Positions 18,479-27,277 of a DNA stretch of 64,000 bases are shown in pieces (within the stretch, counting starts at the first letter, position 1; every line of letters begins with the position of its first letter). The DNA comes from Bacteroidota bacterium. Lineage in GTDB: Bacteria > Bacteroidota > Ignavibacteria > Kapaibacteriales > Kapaibacteriaceae. The position numbers were made by a program, and so were the translations under genes. The DNA lies in the NCBI GenBank assembly GCA_018266735.1, contig JAFDZT010000004.1, positions 62,001-126,000 of the forward strand. Direction: 5' to 3'. The notes under the pieces are model-generated. The model was not told the origin of the DNA and did not search any database. It worked only from the letters and a program-made list of their open reading frames with translations.

Positions 18479-19164
18479 CCACACCTCCGACCATTCTTGT
18501 GATCGACGACGAAGCACCGCTCCGTCGACTCGTGCGCATCTCGCTCGAGGCACATGCGTGGCAAGTGGTGGAGGCCGAAGACGGACGGAGTGGCTTGGTG
18601 GCGGCCGCAATGGAACGACCCGATGTGATCCTGCTCGATATCGGTCTTCCCGACCTGACAGGATTCGAAGTGCTGCTGCGCTTGCGAGAGTTCACCGCTA
18701 CCCCCGTCATCATCATCTCGGCACGCGGTGATGAAGAAGCGAAGATCAAGCTGCTCGATAGCGGTGCCGATGATTACATGATGAAGCCGTTCAGTACCAG
18801 CGAACTCTGTGCGCGGATCCGTGTTGCACTACGACACAGTACCACTGCTGCTACGACCACGGTGTATGAGGCGGATGGCCTGCGCATCGACCTCACGGCG
18901 CGAGACGTGACCGCCCATGGAAGATCGGTCGCCCTTACCTCTACAGAATATCAACTGCTCCTGGCCTTTGTCAAGCATGCCGGAAAGACCATCACCCACA
19001 CACAGCTCTTGCGTGACGTATGGGGTCCAGGATCCATCAACGAGCTGCAGTACCTTCGGGTCTTCGTGAATCAGTTGCGAAAGAAACTCGAAGCGGACCC
19101 GTCGACACCATCACTCATCGTTACCGTTCCAGGCGTTGGATATCGTTTAACTTCTTCGCACTAA
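18475..19164 (+). CDS. kdpE: Response regulator KdpE (OmpR/PhoB family)
   Basis: The 229-residue regulator has a receiver domain with acidic pocket VIDDE, phospho-acceptor D55 in LLDIGLPD and the conserved Lys in MMKPFS. A winged-helix domain (LTSTEYQLLLAFVKHAGKTITH, LRVFVNQLRKKLE) follows. It overlaps kdpD by an ATGA. It should activate kdpA transcription; the tandem TTATACG site upstream of kdpA is a candidate target. Some KdpE-like regulators in this phylum control additional genes, so the porin and DNA-metabolism genes directly downstream may also fall in its operon. Confidence 0.94.
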   Translation: MTTPPTILVIDDEAPLRRLVRISLEAHAWQVVEAEDGRSGLVAAAMERPDVILLDIGLPDLTGFEVLLRLREFTATPVIIISARGDEEAKIKLLDSGADDYMMKPFSTSELCARIRVALRHSTTAATTTVYEADGLRIDLTARDVTAHGRSVALTSTEYQLLLAFVKHAGKTITHTQLLRDVWGPGSINELQYLRVFVNQLRKKLEADPSTPSLIVTVPGVGYRLTSSH

Positions 19165-19175
19165 CACGCACCTCA

Positions 19176-20477
19176 ATGAAGCCGATCCTCTTCTGCTTGC
19201 TCTTTTGTTTATCCATTCCGATGTGGGCGACCAACGCCGACTCCACCGAACCGGCCGCGGCACCATTCGCCGGGATGGACCTCACGTGGGTGAACGGACA
19301 GAACAGACAGCGCGACTTTCCGCTCTCCATTCAGAACGTCGGAACGGGCGTGTTGTATCTCGACACGTACTTCAACTACAATCTTGCCAAGCCCATCGAT
19401 AACACGCAGACGGCATCGTCGACCATAGGCCGTACAAGCGAGTTCATGCTGAACCTTGCAAGCTTCGGATTCGAGGCCAACTATCACAATGTGCTACTGC
19501 GACTGTGGTTGCAGACCGGTGCTCAGTTGAACATCGTGCAGGAGCTGGATGGAAGCGTGTCCCATGGACGGAACACGTCGACAGGAAATCTCAAGTTCAT
19601 CCGCGAAGCAGCGGCTGGGTATCACTTCGATGTGTGGCACGGACTGAACCTCGAGATGGGGATCTTCATGTCGTACATCGGCCTCGAGAGCTATCTCACA
19701 CAGGAGAACTGGAACTACCAACGGTCCATGATCTCGGAGTTCACTCCGTTCTACTTTCAAGGAGCTCGTATCCAGGCCTTTCCAAGTAGCAACTACAAGG
19801 CAGAGCTGTGGCTCTTGAACGGATGGCAGACCTATAACTCGTGGAATACGGGACTGGGTCTTGGACAGTCGAATTACTGGCGACCGAACGAGGACCTGCA
19901 ACTCGTGGCGAACTTCTATCTCGGTCAAGACGACCGCGGCACCACACGTCTTCGATTCCATAACGACAACAGTGTTGTAGCCCGATACTTCAAGCAGGGA
20001 GCCGGCACCATTTCGCAAGCGGCCGTCTGCTTCAACGTCCATTACGGCTTTCAATCCGGTGAGGGCGAGACGCTTGAGAACGAATACCTAACTGGTGCGG
20101 CACTCTCGCACCGACTCTGGTTCGCCAACAACACGCTTGCCCTTGCAATGCGTGCTGACGGACTCATCAACCGCGGCCTCTACGACACACCGGCTCCATC
20201 TCCTGTTGCACCGAATGCGTTCACCGATGCGATCGCATCAATGAGTGCCCCATCCATCCACATCGCCCAGTTCACCGTCACGTTCGACGTGATGCCCAGC
20301 GACTTCATCACGTTCCGCCTCGAATACCTGCATCGCGCCTCCAACATTCCGTACTTCGCCGGTCCGGGCGGCACCACATCTCCCGATGGATGGGTGGACA
20401 CGCCAACGGGATCGTGGCGTCCCGACCTGCGCACATTCGAAGATCGCTTCACACTTGCGACGAACGTTCGTTTGTGA
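19176..20477 (+). CDS. Outer-membrane beta-barrel protein, putative BBP2/OmpL-like porin
   Basis: The 433-residue product has a clear signal peptide (MKPILFCLLFCLSIPMWATNA) and long amphipathic strands rich in Tyr, Trp and Asn. The signatures LYLDTYFNYNLAKPIDN and FRLEYLHRASNIPYF are typical of the putative beta-barrel porin-2 group found next to kdp genes in Bacteroidota. The start at 19176 is 11 bp after kdpE; upstream codons in the frame lie inside kdpE. The position suggests it carries K+ across the outer membrane for the Kdp pump, which is an inference from context. Its stop overlaps the GTG start of the next gene. Confidence 0.82.
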   Translation: MKPILFCLLFCLSIPMWATNADSTEPAAAPFAGMDLTWVNGQNRQRDFPLSIQNVGTGVLYLDTYFNYNLAKPIDNTQTASSTIGRTSEFMLNLASFGFEANYHNVLLRLWLQTGAQLNIVQELDGSVSHGRNTSTGNLKFIREAAAGYHFDVWHGLNLEMGIFMSYIGLESYLTQENWNYQRSMISEFTPFYFQGARIQAFPSSNYKAELWLLNGWQTYNSWNTGLGLGQSNYWRPNEDLQLVANFYLGQDDRGTTRLRFHNDNSVVARYFKQGAGTISQAAVCFNVHYGFQSGEGETLENEYLTGAALSHRLWFANNTLALAMRADGLINRGLYDTPAPSPVAPNAFTDAIASMSAPSIHIAQFTVTFDVMPSDFITFRLEYLHRASNIPYFAGPGGTTSPDGWVDTPTGSWRPDLRTFEDRFTLATNVRL

Positions 20478-21454
20478 GAGCACCGCTCCTGCAACTCACG
20501 GAGGCCGGACTGTACTGTCCGCGCGGCGACTTCTTTATCGATCCATTGAAGACCGTTCCGCGTGCCGTGATCACGCACGGACATAGCGATCATGCCCGCC
20601 CCGGCATGGGTGCGTATCTGTGTCATAACGATTCCATTCCCATTCTTCAGCATCGGTTTCGAGGACGCGGCATCTTCGACGGACTGCAGTACAGTGAACG
20701 TCGCGTTGTGAATGGCATCACGTTGTCGTTGCATCCTGCCGGACATATCCTTGGCTCTGCGCAAGTGCGACTCGAGGCCGACGGAGAGGTTTGGGTGGTC
20801 TCGGGCGATTACAAACGTCAGCCAGATCCGCTTGCCCCTGCCTTTGAACCACAACAATGCAACGTCTTCATCACTGAGTCCACGTTCGGCTTGCCCATCT
20901 ATCAATGGCCCGATGTTGACGACGTGATGCAAGAGATGCATGCATGGTGGCGAGGCAACATCGAGCGCGACATGATCAGCATGGTCCAGGCCTATCCACT
21001 TGGAAAAGCGCAACGACTGCTGTTCTTACTCGACCGATCGATCGGTCCCATCTACCTGCATGCCAGTGTTGCCGACATGTATATGGCCCTGCGTGCAAGC
21101 GGCATCGACCTTCCCGACGCAGAGATCCTCACCGCGGCCACGCCGCCTTCCCTCCTTCGCTCCGCCCTTGTCATCACACCGGGTATGACCGATGCAGAAC
21201 GACTTGGCTCCTCTGCCATGGCCATGGCCTCCGGATGGATGGCCGTGCGTGCGCAACGACAACGCAGTCCATCGGGCGTGGGCTTTGTGCTCAGCGATCA
21301 CGTCGACTGGCCAGATCTGCATCGCACGATCGACGAGACGCAGGCAGAGACCGTGTACGTCACGCACGGCTACGAAGACGACGTGGTGCGCTACCTGCAT
21401 GAACAAGGTCGTGATGCACGGCCACTTGCCCATCTCGCTATTGCACGACGGTGA
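20474..21454 (+). CDS. Ligase-associated metallo-beta-lactamase-fold DNA exonuclease
   Basis: This 326-residue metallo-hydrolase matches the ligase-associated exonuclease family, relatives of SNM1/CPSF-type nucleases. Metal-binding motifs are intact: THGHSDH (H35, H37, D39, H40), HPAGHILGS, the Asp in VVSGDYKR, and later SDHVDW and VTHGYE. The opening LLQLTEAGLYCPRGDFFIDP is a hallmark of this group. I choose the GTG at 20474, which overlaps the porin stop as GTGA; no ATG gives the same N-terminus. In other bacteria it is co-encoded with an ATP-dependent DNA ligase and an Lhr-like helicase. Here the ligase homologue follows after 7 bp, and no helicase gene is in the window. Confidence 0.85.
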   Translation: MRAPLLQLTEAGLYCPRGDFFIDPLKTVPRAVITHGHSDHARPGMGAYLCHNDSIPILQHRFRGRGIFDGLQYSERRVVNGITLSLHPAGHILGSAQVRLEADGEVWVVSGDYKRQPDPLAPAFEPQQCNVFITESTFGLPIYQWPDVDDVMQEMHAWWRGNIERDMISMVQAYPLGKAQRLLFLLDRSIGPIYLHASVADMYMALRASGIDLPDAEILTAATPPSLLRSALVITPGMTDAERLGSSAMAMASGWMAVRAQRQRSPSGVGFVLSDHVDWPDLHRTIDETQAETVYVTHGYEDDVVRYLHEQGRDARPLAHLAIARR

Positions 21455-21461
21455 TCGCACG

Positions 21462-22829
21462 ATGCAACGCTTCACACATCTCCTTGCCGCCCTTGAACGA
21501 TCACGTCGCCCTGCCGATGTGGTCCGCGCTGTGCAAACGTATGCGAACGCCGTGCACGACGAAGAGCTTGCCGCCGCACGCACGCTGCTCACGCAAGGCA
21601 TGCGCAAACGTATCGTGCCCACGACAGATCTGCGTGCGTGGACGTGCGATGCGAGCGGATTGCAGGAACACTGGATCGATCGATGTCTGGCCGACGTGGG
21701 CAACATCTCCGAAACGTGTGCCCTTCTGATTCCCGCACCGCTTCAGCACGACCCGCCATCGGTCACCTCCGTGCTTGCCATGTGCACGGCCAAGCGCATC
21801 AGTTCTGATGAGCGCATGGTCTGGGTCCAACAAGCATGGCAATGCATGCATGCCGATGAACGACGTGTGTTCAATCAGATCCTCACGGGCACCTTCCGTC
21901 CGCTGATCGACGCCGAGGTCTTCGACCTTGCCTTCGACGACATGCCACTTCCCGTCCCCTTGCGCACGGCGCTCCCACTCCCCTCTGACCTTGCATCACT
22001 TGGCTCGATTCACGATCACGTGGTGGAATGGCTGGTGGAAGGAAGCAGGGTGGAAGTGGTAATGGCCGCCGGTCGCGTGATGATGTGGTCGTCCGATCAC
22101 ACCATCGTCCATCGCGACGAGATCACCGCACATCTGCGTGCGAGCATGCCGTCAACAACCGACATGATCCTCGATGCCATGATCGTCGAACGCAATGGTG
22201 GCGCACAGCTCATCGTTCTCGATCTGCTTCGCTATGACGGAGTGGACCAGCGTGGTTTTCCATATACCGACCGACGACATCTTCTCCGAACGATACCGGG
22301 CATTCGATGTGTAGAGGAACTGGAATGCGAAGCATGGTCGGACCTTGCCGACCATCTTGCGCATGCACGCGATCACGGACATGGAGGCGTTGTGGTCAAG
22401 CAGCGCGAAGCGTGGTATGATGACGAAGGCGCACTCTATGCACAGCATGTTGCACCGTATACGCTAACAGCCGTGCTCACCTACGTGCAGTTCCTGAGCG
22501 AGTATCGGACGCCGGCACCGCTACTGCAATGCACGTTCAGTGTGTGGAAGGGAGCAGAGCTGGTGCCGCTCTGTAAGATCGATGATACGTTGCGCGATGA
22601 TCATGCCATCGACATTGCCGCATGGGCACGGAAGAACATCGTGGACCGATTCGGTCCGATCCGACAGGTAGAAGCAGTGCGGGTGTTCGAGATCGGATGC
22701 ACTCAGGTTGCCCATGCACCGCGCAAGAAGAGCACGCTCCAACTCCGCAATGCGCATGTGATCGCAGAGCGTGCGGACGTGCGGCTCGATCAGATCTCAA
22801 CCATCGACAGTATTCTCCGTCAGCTCTGA
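21462..22829 (+). CDS. Degenerate ATP-dependent DNA ligase homologue lacking the catalytic lysine
   Basis: The 455-residue protein aligns end to end with the exonuclease-associated LigB-type DNA ligases, including the C-terminal OB-fold region (KNIVDRFGPIRQVEAVRVFEIG). The nucleotidyl-transfer motifs are eroded. Motif I, normally EWKxDGxR, reads EWLVEGSR (residues 189-196), so the adenylated Lys is Leu191 and the Asp is Glu. Motif III, normally DGE, reads DAM. In motif V the Glu before the Lys is lost, as are the lysines of the WKWK element. The frame itself is open and well preserved, so this looks like a retained pseudoenzyme and not a decaying gene. It may bind nicked DNA or help the neighbouring exonuclease, which is inference. 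Confidence 0.85.
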   Translation: MQRFTHLLAALERSRRPADVVRAVQTYANAVHDEELAAARTLLTQGMRKRIVPTTDLRAWTCDASGLQEHWIDRCLADVGNISETCALLIPAPLQHDPPSVTSVLAMCTAKRISSDERMVWVQQAWQCMHADERRVFNQILTGTFRPLIDAEVFDLAFDDMPLPVPLRTALPLPSDLASLGSIHDHVVEWLVEGSRVEVVMAAGRVMMWSSDHTIVHRDEITAHLRASMPSTTDMILDAMIVERNGGAQLIVLDLLRYDGVDQRGFPYTDRRHLLRTIPGIRCVEELECEAWSDLADHLAHARDHGHGGVVVKQREAWYDDEGALYAQHVAPYTLTAVLTYVQFLSEYRTPAPLLQCTFSVWKGAELVPLCKIDDTLRDDHAIDIAAWARKNIVDRFGPIRQVEAVRVFEIGCTQVAHAPRKKSTLQLRNAHVIAERADVRLDQISTIDSILRQL

Positions 22830-23992
22830 CGAAGCGCCTGATCCAGGTCGGCGATGATATCGCGAACATCTTCCAACCCAACGCTCACACGCACAAGACC
22901 CGGCGTGATCCCCACGGCAAGACGTGCTTCTTCGGTGAGCTTGGAATGCGTTGATGAACTCGGATGTGTGACGATGGTGCGCGTATCTCCGATGTTGGCG
23001 GAGATCGATGCCATGCGAAGTGCATTCATGAACCGCTTCCCAGCCTCCACGCCGCCTTGCACCGTAAAGGCCACCAAACCGCCTCCCGCCTTCATTTGCT
23101 GCATGGCAATGGAGTGGGCAGGGTGGGAAGGCAAACCCGGATACTTCACCATCTCGACGTTCGGATGACCTTCGAGAAAGCGCGCCACTTCGAGAGCATT
23201 TGCACAATGTCGGTCCATGCGCACCGGTAATGTCTCGAGACTCTTCGAAAGGACCCAGGCGTTGAACGGCGACATGGACGGACCGGTGTTCCGACAGAAC
23301 AAGAAGATCTCGCGGATGAGGTCAGCACGACCAAGCACAACGCCTCCGAGAACGCGACCTTGTCCGTCGATCCACTTCGTGGCGGAGTGTGTGATGATGT
23401 CTGCTCCGAAGTCCGCAGGCCGTTGCAGATAGGGCGTGGCAAAGCAATTATCGACATTGAGCAGCACACCCTTGCGTTTGGCCAGTGCACCAAGCTCGGC
23501 AAGACTGACCACGTCCAGTCCTGGATTCGACGGCGTCTCGACGAGGATCATGCGCGTGTTCTCGCGAATGGCCGCTTCGAAGGTCGAGACATCGGCCATG
23601 TCGGCATACGTATGCGTGATCCCCCACCGTGGCAAGTACTGCGTGAGCAAGGCATGCGTCGAACCGAAGACGGCACGCGATGCCACGATATGATCGCCAC
23701 TTTTCAGCAAACCCATGATCGATGCGAAGATGGCGGCCATACCGGTGGCCGTGGCATAGCCTGCCTCCGTCCCTTCGAGCGCACACATCTTGTCGATGAA
23801 CTCTGTGGTGTTCGGATTCGAGAATCGCGAATAGATGTTGCCGTCCATCTCCTCGGCGAAGAGTGCACGCATGTGCTCGGCATCGTCGAAGACGAAGCTC
23901 GACGTAAGGAAGAGCGGAACGCTATGTTCGTTGTGCAACGAGCGTTCGGCTTGAATGCGAATGTTGGCGGTATCCGGTCGTGGGTCCGTCAT
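22820..23992 (-). CDS. metZ: O-succinylhomoserine sulfhydrylase-like PLP enzyme (MetZ family)
   Basis: The 390-residue protein is a Cys/Met-metabolism PLP-dependent enzyme. The PLP lysine lies in HSATKWIDGQGR (near residue 210); YSRFSNPN and ETPSNPGLDV are family signatures. Replacement synthesis of homocysteine from activated homoserine and sulfide is the likely reaction, with cystathionine gamma-synthase as an alternative. It is the last gene of the pnt-osmC-metZ operon, and its start overlaps the osmC stop as ATGA. Its 3' end overlaps the convergent ligase-like gene by 10 bp. Both stop codons fall in the 14-bp palindrome at 22818-22831. Confidence 0.88.
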   Translation of the reverse strand: MTDPRPDTANIRIQAERSLHNEHSVPLFLTSSFVFDDAEHMRALFAEEMDGNIYSRFSNPNTTEFIDKMCALEGTEAGYATATGMAAIFASIMGLLKSGDHIVASRAVFGSTHALLTQYLPRWGITHTYADMADVSTFEAAIRENTRMILVETPSNPGLDVVSLAELGALAKRKGVLLNVDNCFATPYLQRPADFGADIITHSATKWIDGQGRVLGGVVLGRADLIREIFLFCRNTGPSMSPFNAWVLSKSLETLPVRMDRHCANALEVARFLEGHPNVEMVKYPGLPSHPAHSIAMQQMKAGGGLVAFTVQGGVEAGKRFMNALRMASISANIGDTRTIVTHPSSSTHSKLTEEARLAVGITPGLVRVSVGLEDVRDIIADLDQALRQS

Positions 23993-24438
23993 ACGACCGC
24001 CGTTGCATGGTCGGCAATGACAGCGTCGTTCACCACGAGTGTGTACGTGATCACGGCAAAGGCCTCGAGGGTCTTGGCCACCGAGCAGTACTTACCCAGC
24101 GAAAGGTCGATGGCATGTCGGGCCTTGTCCGGTTCGATGGCGCCTGTGAGCGTGAAGGTCACGTTGATCTTCGTCCACACCGAATGGTCTTCCACCGATG
24201 TTCGGTCTCCATCGACGTCGATCACGAACGTGTCGATCTTCTGTCGCTTCTTCTGCAAGACCATCACCACGTCGATCCCGCTACAACCGCCAAGGGCGGC
24301 GAGCAGCATCTGCATCGGACGGATGCCAAGGTTCATTCCTCCGACGTCGGCCGATCCATCGATCTCGATGGACACATCGTCGGGTGTACGCGCGCGAAAG
24401 TGCGTGGCGTTGTTGAGTCGTTCAAGAGTGATCCGCAT
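23989..24438 (-). CDS. OsmC/Ohr-family protein
   Basis: The 149-residue product has the OsmC fold signature with two conserved cysteines, one in LGGCSGIDV (near residue 52) and one in GKYCSV (near residue 118). These form the thiol pair that reduces organic or fatty-acid peroxides in the family. The sequence MQMLLAALGGCSGID is closer to the YhfA/OsmC-like subgroup than to Ohr. It begins 12 bp after pntB and overlaps metZ. Grouping with the NADPH-producing transhydrogenase and a sulfur-amino-acid gene fits a role in redox or thiol metabolism, which is inference. Confidence 0.85.
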   Translation of the reverse strand: MRITLERLNNATHFRARTPDDVSIEIDGSADVGGMNLGIRPMQMLLAALGGCSGIDVVMVLQKKRQKIDTFVIDVDGDRTSVEDHSVWTKINVTFTLTGAIEPDKARHAIDLSLGKYCSVAKTLEAFAVITYTLVVNDAVIADHATAVV

Positions 24439-24450
24439 ACCGCGAATCTA

Positions 24451-25842
24451 TCACAATGCCTTCACTTCTGTGACAAGCGATGTGAGCGACGTCTTTGCAT
24501 CACCAAAGAGCATGGACGTGTTCGGACGATAGAAGAGATCGTTATCGATGCCTGCATAGCCGGCCTTCATGGATCGCTTCATCACGATCACTTGGCGCGA
24601 CAGTTCGACGTCGAGCACCGGCATACCGTAGATCGGCGACTGCGGATCGGTCTTCGCTGCAGGGTTCACCACGTCGTTCGCGCCAACCACCAAGACAACG
24701 TCCGTGTTCGGGAACTCTGGATTGATCTCTTCCATTTCCACCAGCTTATCGTAGCTCACATCGGCTTCGGCAAGCAACACGTTCATGTGTCCGGGCATCC
24801 GACCGGCCACCGGATGGATGGCATACTTCACGGTCACGCCCTTGGCTTCGAGTTCATGCTCCAGTTGATGACAGACGTGTTGCGCTTGCGCAACGGCCAG
24901 TCCGTATCCCGGTACGATCACCACTTGCTTGGCATAGGCCATCAAGACGGCAGCATCGGTGGCGCTCACTTCACGGATCGTGCCGGTGGCTCCTGCCGCG
25001 GCGCCGGTAGCACCCGAGCCCTGGAAGTTGCCGATGAGCACATTCAACAGCGAACGGTTCATCGCCCTGCACATCACCACCGTGAGCAGTGTTCCGGCAG
25101 ATCCGACGAGGATACCGCCGATGAGCATCACCATGTTGCCGTACAGGAAGCCACCGCAAGCCGCGGCAACGCCGGTGAATGAGTTCAACAGCGAGATCAC
25201 CACTGGCATGTCGGCACCACCAATCGGCAAGACGAAGAGCACACCGAAGATGAGCGAGAGCACGGCCAAGCCCACCACGATCTCGAATCCGCTCATCTGT
25301 CCGGCAACGATCAGACCACCAATGACCAAGGCAGCAAGGAGCGCCGCATTGTTGATGAACTGCTGACCACCAAAACGAATATCCTTGATCCGCTCTTCCA
25401 ATTTCCCAAAGGCAATGATCGAGCCGCTGAAGGAGATCGAGCCGATCAACAATCCGGCGATCGTAGCGAGACCATGCCCCAGACCCATGGGCGCTCCGCC
25501 TGTGGCCTTGTACTCCATGAGCGAGATCAAGGCAGCACAAGCACCCCCCATTCCGTTGAAGAACGATACCATTTGCGGCATCGCTGTCATCTTCACCTTC
25601 ATGGCCATCATCCAGCCAATACCCGTACCAACGACGAGGGCAGCAAGGATGAACGGCACATTATGCAGTGCCTCGCCCGAATGTCCGCGATAGAGGAAGA
25701 TCGTGCCCGCAATGGCCAACACCATTCCGAAGGCCGCGATCAAATTGCCTTGGCGCGCCGTCTTGGGCGATCCGAGCATCTTCAGTCCAACAATGAACGT
25801 GATCGATGCAACGAGGTAGAGGATCGGGAGAATGGTTTCCAT
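24451..25842 (-). CDS. pntB: NAD(P) transhydrogenase subunit beta (PntB)
   Basis: The 463-residue protein combines about eight to nine membrane helices (residues 1-260) with a C-terminal NADP-binding domain III. Typical signatures are VVIVPGYGLAVAQAQH, IHPVAGRMPGHMNVLLAEA, VLVVGANDVVNPAA and VIVMKRSM. With PntA it moves protons across the inner membrane while reducing NADP+ with NADH. The ATG shares an A with the upstream TAA (TAATG), so translation is coupled to pntA2. Confidence 0.95.
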   Translation of the reverse strand: METILPILYLVASITFIVGLKMLGSPKTARQGNLIAAFGMVLAIAGTIFLYRGHSGEALHNVPFILAALVVGTGIGWMMAMKVKMTAMPQMVSFFNGMGGACAALISLMEYKATGGAPMGLGHGLATIAGLLIGSISFSGSIIAFGKLEERIKDIRFGGQQFINNAALLAALVIGGLIVAGQMSGFEIVVGLAVLSLIFGVLFVLPIGGADMPVVISLLNSFTGVAAACGGFLYGNMVMLIGGILVGSAGTLLTVVMCRAMNRSLLNVLIGNFQGSGATGAAAGATGTIREVSATDAAVLMAYAKQVVIVPGYGLAVAQAQHVCHQLEHELEAKGVTVKYAIHPVAGRMPGHMNVLLAEADVSYDKLVEMEEINPEFPNTDVVLVVGANDVVNPAAKTDPQSPIYGMPVLDVELSRQVIVMKRSMKAGYAGIDNDLFYRPNTSMLFGDAKTSLTSLVTEVKAL

Positions 25843-26126
25843 TATTGCTTCTTCCTGAACATCTCAAGCATTCGGTTCGTGACGACAAATCCACCAACAA
25901 CATTCAACGTGCCCAGGATCACGGCAAGAAAGCCAAGGATCATCGACAGCATATCGGTGGCTTCGCCCATCACAATGATGGATCCGATGATCACGACTCC
26001 GTGGATCGCATTTGCGCCGCTCATCAGCGGAGTATGCAACACAGATGGGACGTGTCCGATGAGCTCCACGCCAAGGAAGATCATCAAGATCACGAGGTAG
26101 ATGATCTGAAGTGTAGACGAGTCCAT
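25842..26126 (-). CDS. NAD(P) transhydrogenase alpha subunit, membrane part (PntA2)
   Basis: This 94-residue protein has three to four membrane helices (LQIIYLVILMIFLGVELIGH, ANAIHGVVIIGSIIVMG, LGFLAVILGTLNVVGGF) and matches the separate 4TM piece of the alpha subunit found in split transhydrogenases. It ends in a short basic tail. In E. coli this region is the C-terminal end of a single PntA; here it is a separate gene, as in many alpha-proteobacteria and Bacteroidota. It follows pntA1 after a 1-bp gap and overlaps pntB. Confidence 0.93.
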   Translation of the reverse strand: MDSSTLQIIYLVILMIFLGVELIGHVPSVLHTPLMSGANAIHGVVIIGSIIVMGEATDMLSMILGFLAVILGTLNVVGGFVVTNRMLEMFRKKQ

Positions 26127-26127
26127 G

Positions 26128-27231
26128 TTACGTCCTTACCTGTCCGTTGTACACCACCAACACGGCCGAAGTGATCTCGTCGTTCGTATCGAACGTCATC
26201 CCTTCTGCCGTGGCCGCATGCTTGAGAAAGTTCACCAGGTTCTTGCCGTAGAGTTCGCTGGCATTCTGGGCCGTGGTGGCCGCTAGGTTGTTCGCGCCGA
26301 TGATGGTGACGCCGTGCTTGACCACGGTCTGATCCGGCACACTGCACTCGCAGTTCCCACCGGCCTCCGTTGCCATGTCGACGATCACGGAACCGCGCTT
26401 CATCTTCTTCACTTGCTCTTCGGTGATCAGGCATGGGGCCTTGCCACCTTGCACAAGTGCTGTGGTGATCACGAGGTCGGCGTTGACGAGGACCTTCTCG
26501 ACGGCTTCCTTTTGTCGGGCCAGCATCTCATCGCTGATCTGCGCCACATAGCCGCCTTCGATCTTCACTTGGTCCAGTCCTTCGACGCTCACGAACTTCG
26601 CGCCCAGCGATTCCACTTGCTCTTTGGTCTCTGGTCGCACGTCGCTCACCTCGACAATGGCGCCAAGGCGCTTTGCCGTTGCGATCGCTTGCAGTCCGGC
26701 CACGCCGGCGCCATAGATCAGCACGCGCGAAGGGGCGATGGTGCCGGCAGCCGTCATCATCAACGGGAAGATCTTTCCCATTTCGGCGGCGCCAACGATC
26801 ACGGCCTTGTAGCCGGCAAGATTGTTCTGCGAGCTCAGCACATCCATGTTCTGCGCTCGAGAGATCCGCGGCATCGCGTCAACGGCGATCCCATTCACAC
26901 CTGCTGCCGCAAGGGCTGCAAGGATGTCGGGATGGCGGCGAGGATAAAGGTAGGAGATCAGCGTCACGTCGCGCGGAAGCGCGGCGATCTCTGCTGCCGT
27001 CGGAACGGCTACCTTGATGAGAACATCACCGGCCTTGAGGTCTGCGATCAGCGATGTGCTGATCTGTGCCCCTGCATTGACGTAGGCTGCATCGTCAAAA
27101 CCGGCCGCGAGACCGGCACCGGATGCCACGGTGATGGAGTGCCCTGCTGAGGTGAGTTGCTGACAGGAAGCGGGCGTGAGGGCCACGCGTCGTTCCCCGG
27201 GAGATGTCTCCAATGCCACGCTGATTCGCAT
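26128..27231 (-). CDS. pntA: NAD(P) transhydrogenase alpha subunit, NAD-binding part (PntA1)
   Basis: The 367-residue product is the soluble NAD(H)-binding domain I of proton-translocating transhydrogenase. It shows ETSPGERRVALTP at the N-terminus, VLIYGAGVAGLQAIATAKRLGA as the Rossmann dinucleotide loop, and LVQGGKAPCLITEEQVKKMKRGSVIVDMA. The start at 27231 fits the family N-terminus (MRISVALE). The element TACGTTTG ends 5 nt upstream of it, so the in-frame start at 27258 would lie above the promoter. It heads the operon pntA1-pntA2-pntB-osmC-metZ. Confidence 0.94.
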   Translation of the reverse strand: MRISVALETSPGERRVALTPASCQQLTSAGHSITVASGAGLAAGFDDAAYVNAGAQISTSLIADLKAGDVLIKVAVPTAAEIAALPRDVTLISYLYPRRHPDILAALAAAGVNGIAVDAMPRISRAQNMDVLSSQNNLAGYKAVIVGAAEMGKIFPLMMTAAGTIAPSRVLIYGAGVAGLQAIATAKRLGAIVEVSDVRPETKEQVESLGAKFVSVEGLDQVKIEGGYVAQISDEMLARQKEAVEKVLVNADLVITTALVQGGKAPCLITEEQVKKMKRGSVIVDMATEAGGNCECSVPDQTVVKHGVTIIGANNLAATTAQNASELYGKNLVNFLKHAATAEGMTFDTNDEITSAVLVVYNGQVRT

Positions 27232-27236
27232 GGCCT

Positions 27237-27244
27237 CAAACGTA
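27237..27244 (-). promoter_or_regulatory. TAnnTTTG promoter element for the pnt operon
   Basis: On the minus strand the sequence TACGTTTG matches the Bacteroidota -7 consensus TAnnTTTG and ends 5 nt before the pntA1 ATG. If it works as in other Bacteroidota, the transcript would begin at or within a few bases of the start codon. No convincing -33 box was seen. Confidence 0.45.
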
Positions 27245-27277
27245 CAATTATTTCTCATACATTCGTCTCTGGTGTTT

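Noticed and set aside
22818-22831. Palindrome as a strong terminator
   Set aside because: The stem is only six bases with a 2-nt loop and no U-tract; kept only as an oddity.
23360-25182. Two long plus-strand open frames opposite metZ, osmC and pntB
   Set aside because: Low-complexity His/Arg-rich translations, no start context, and they overlap well-defined conserved genes.
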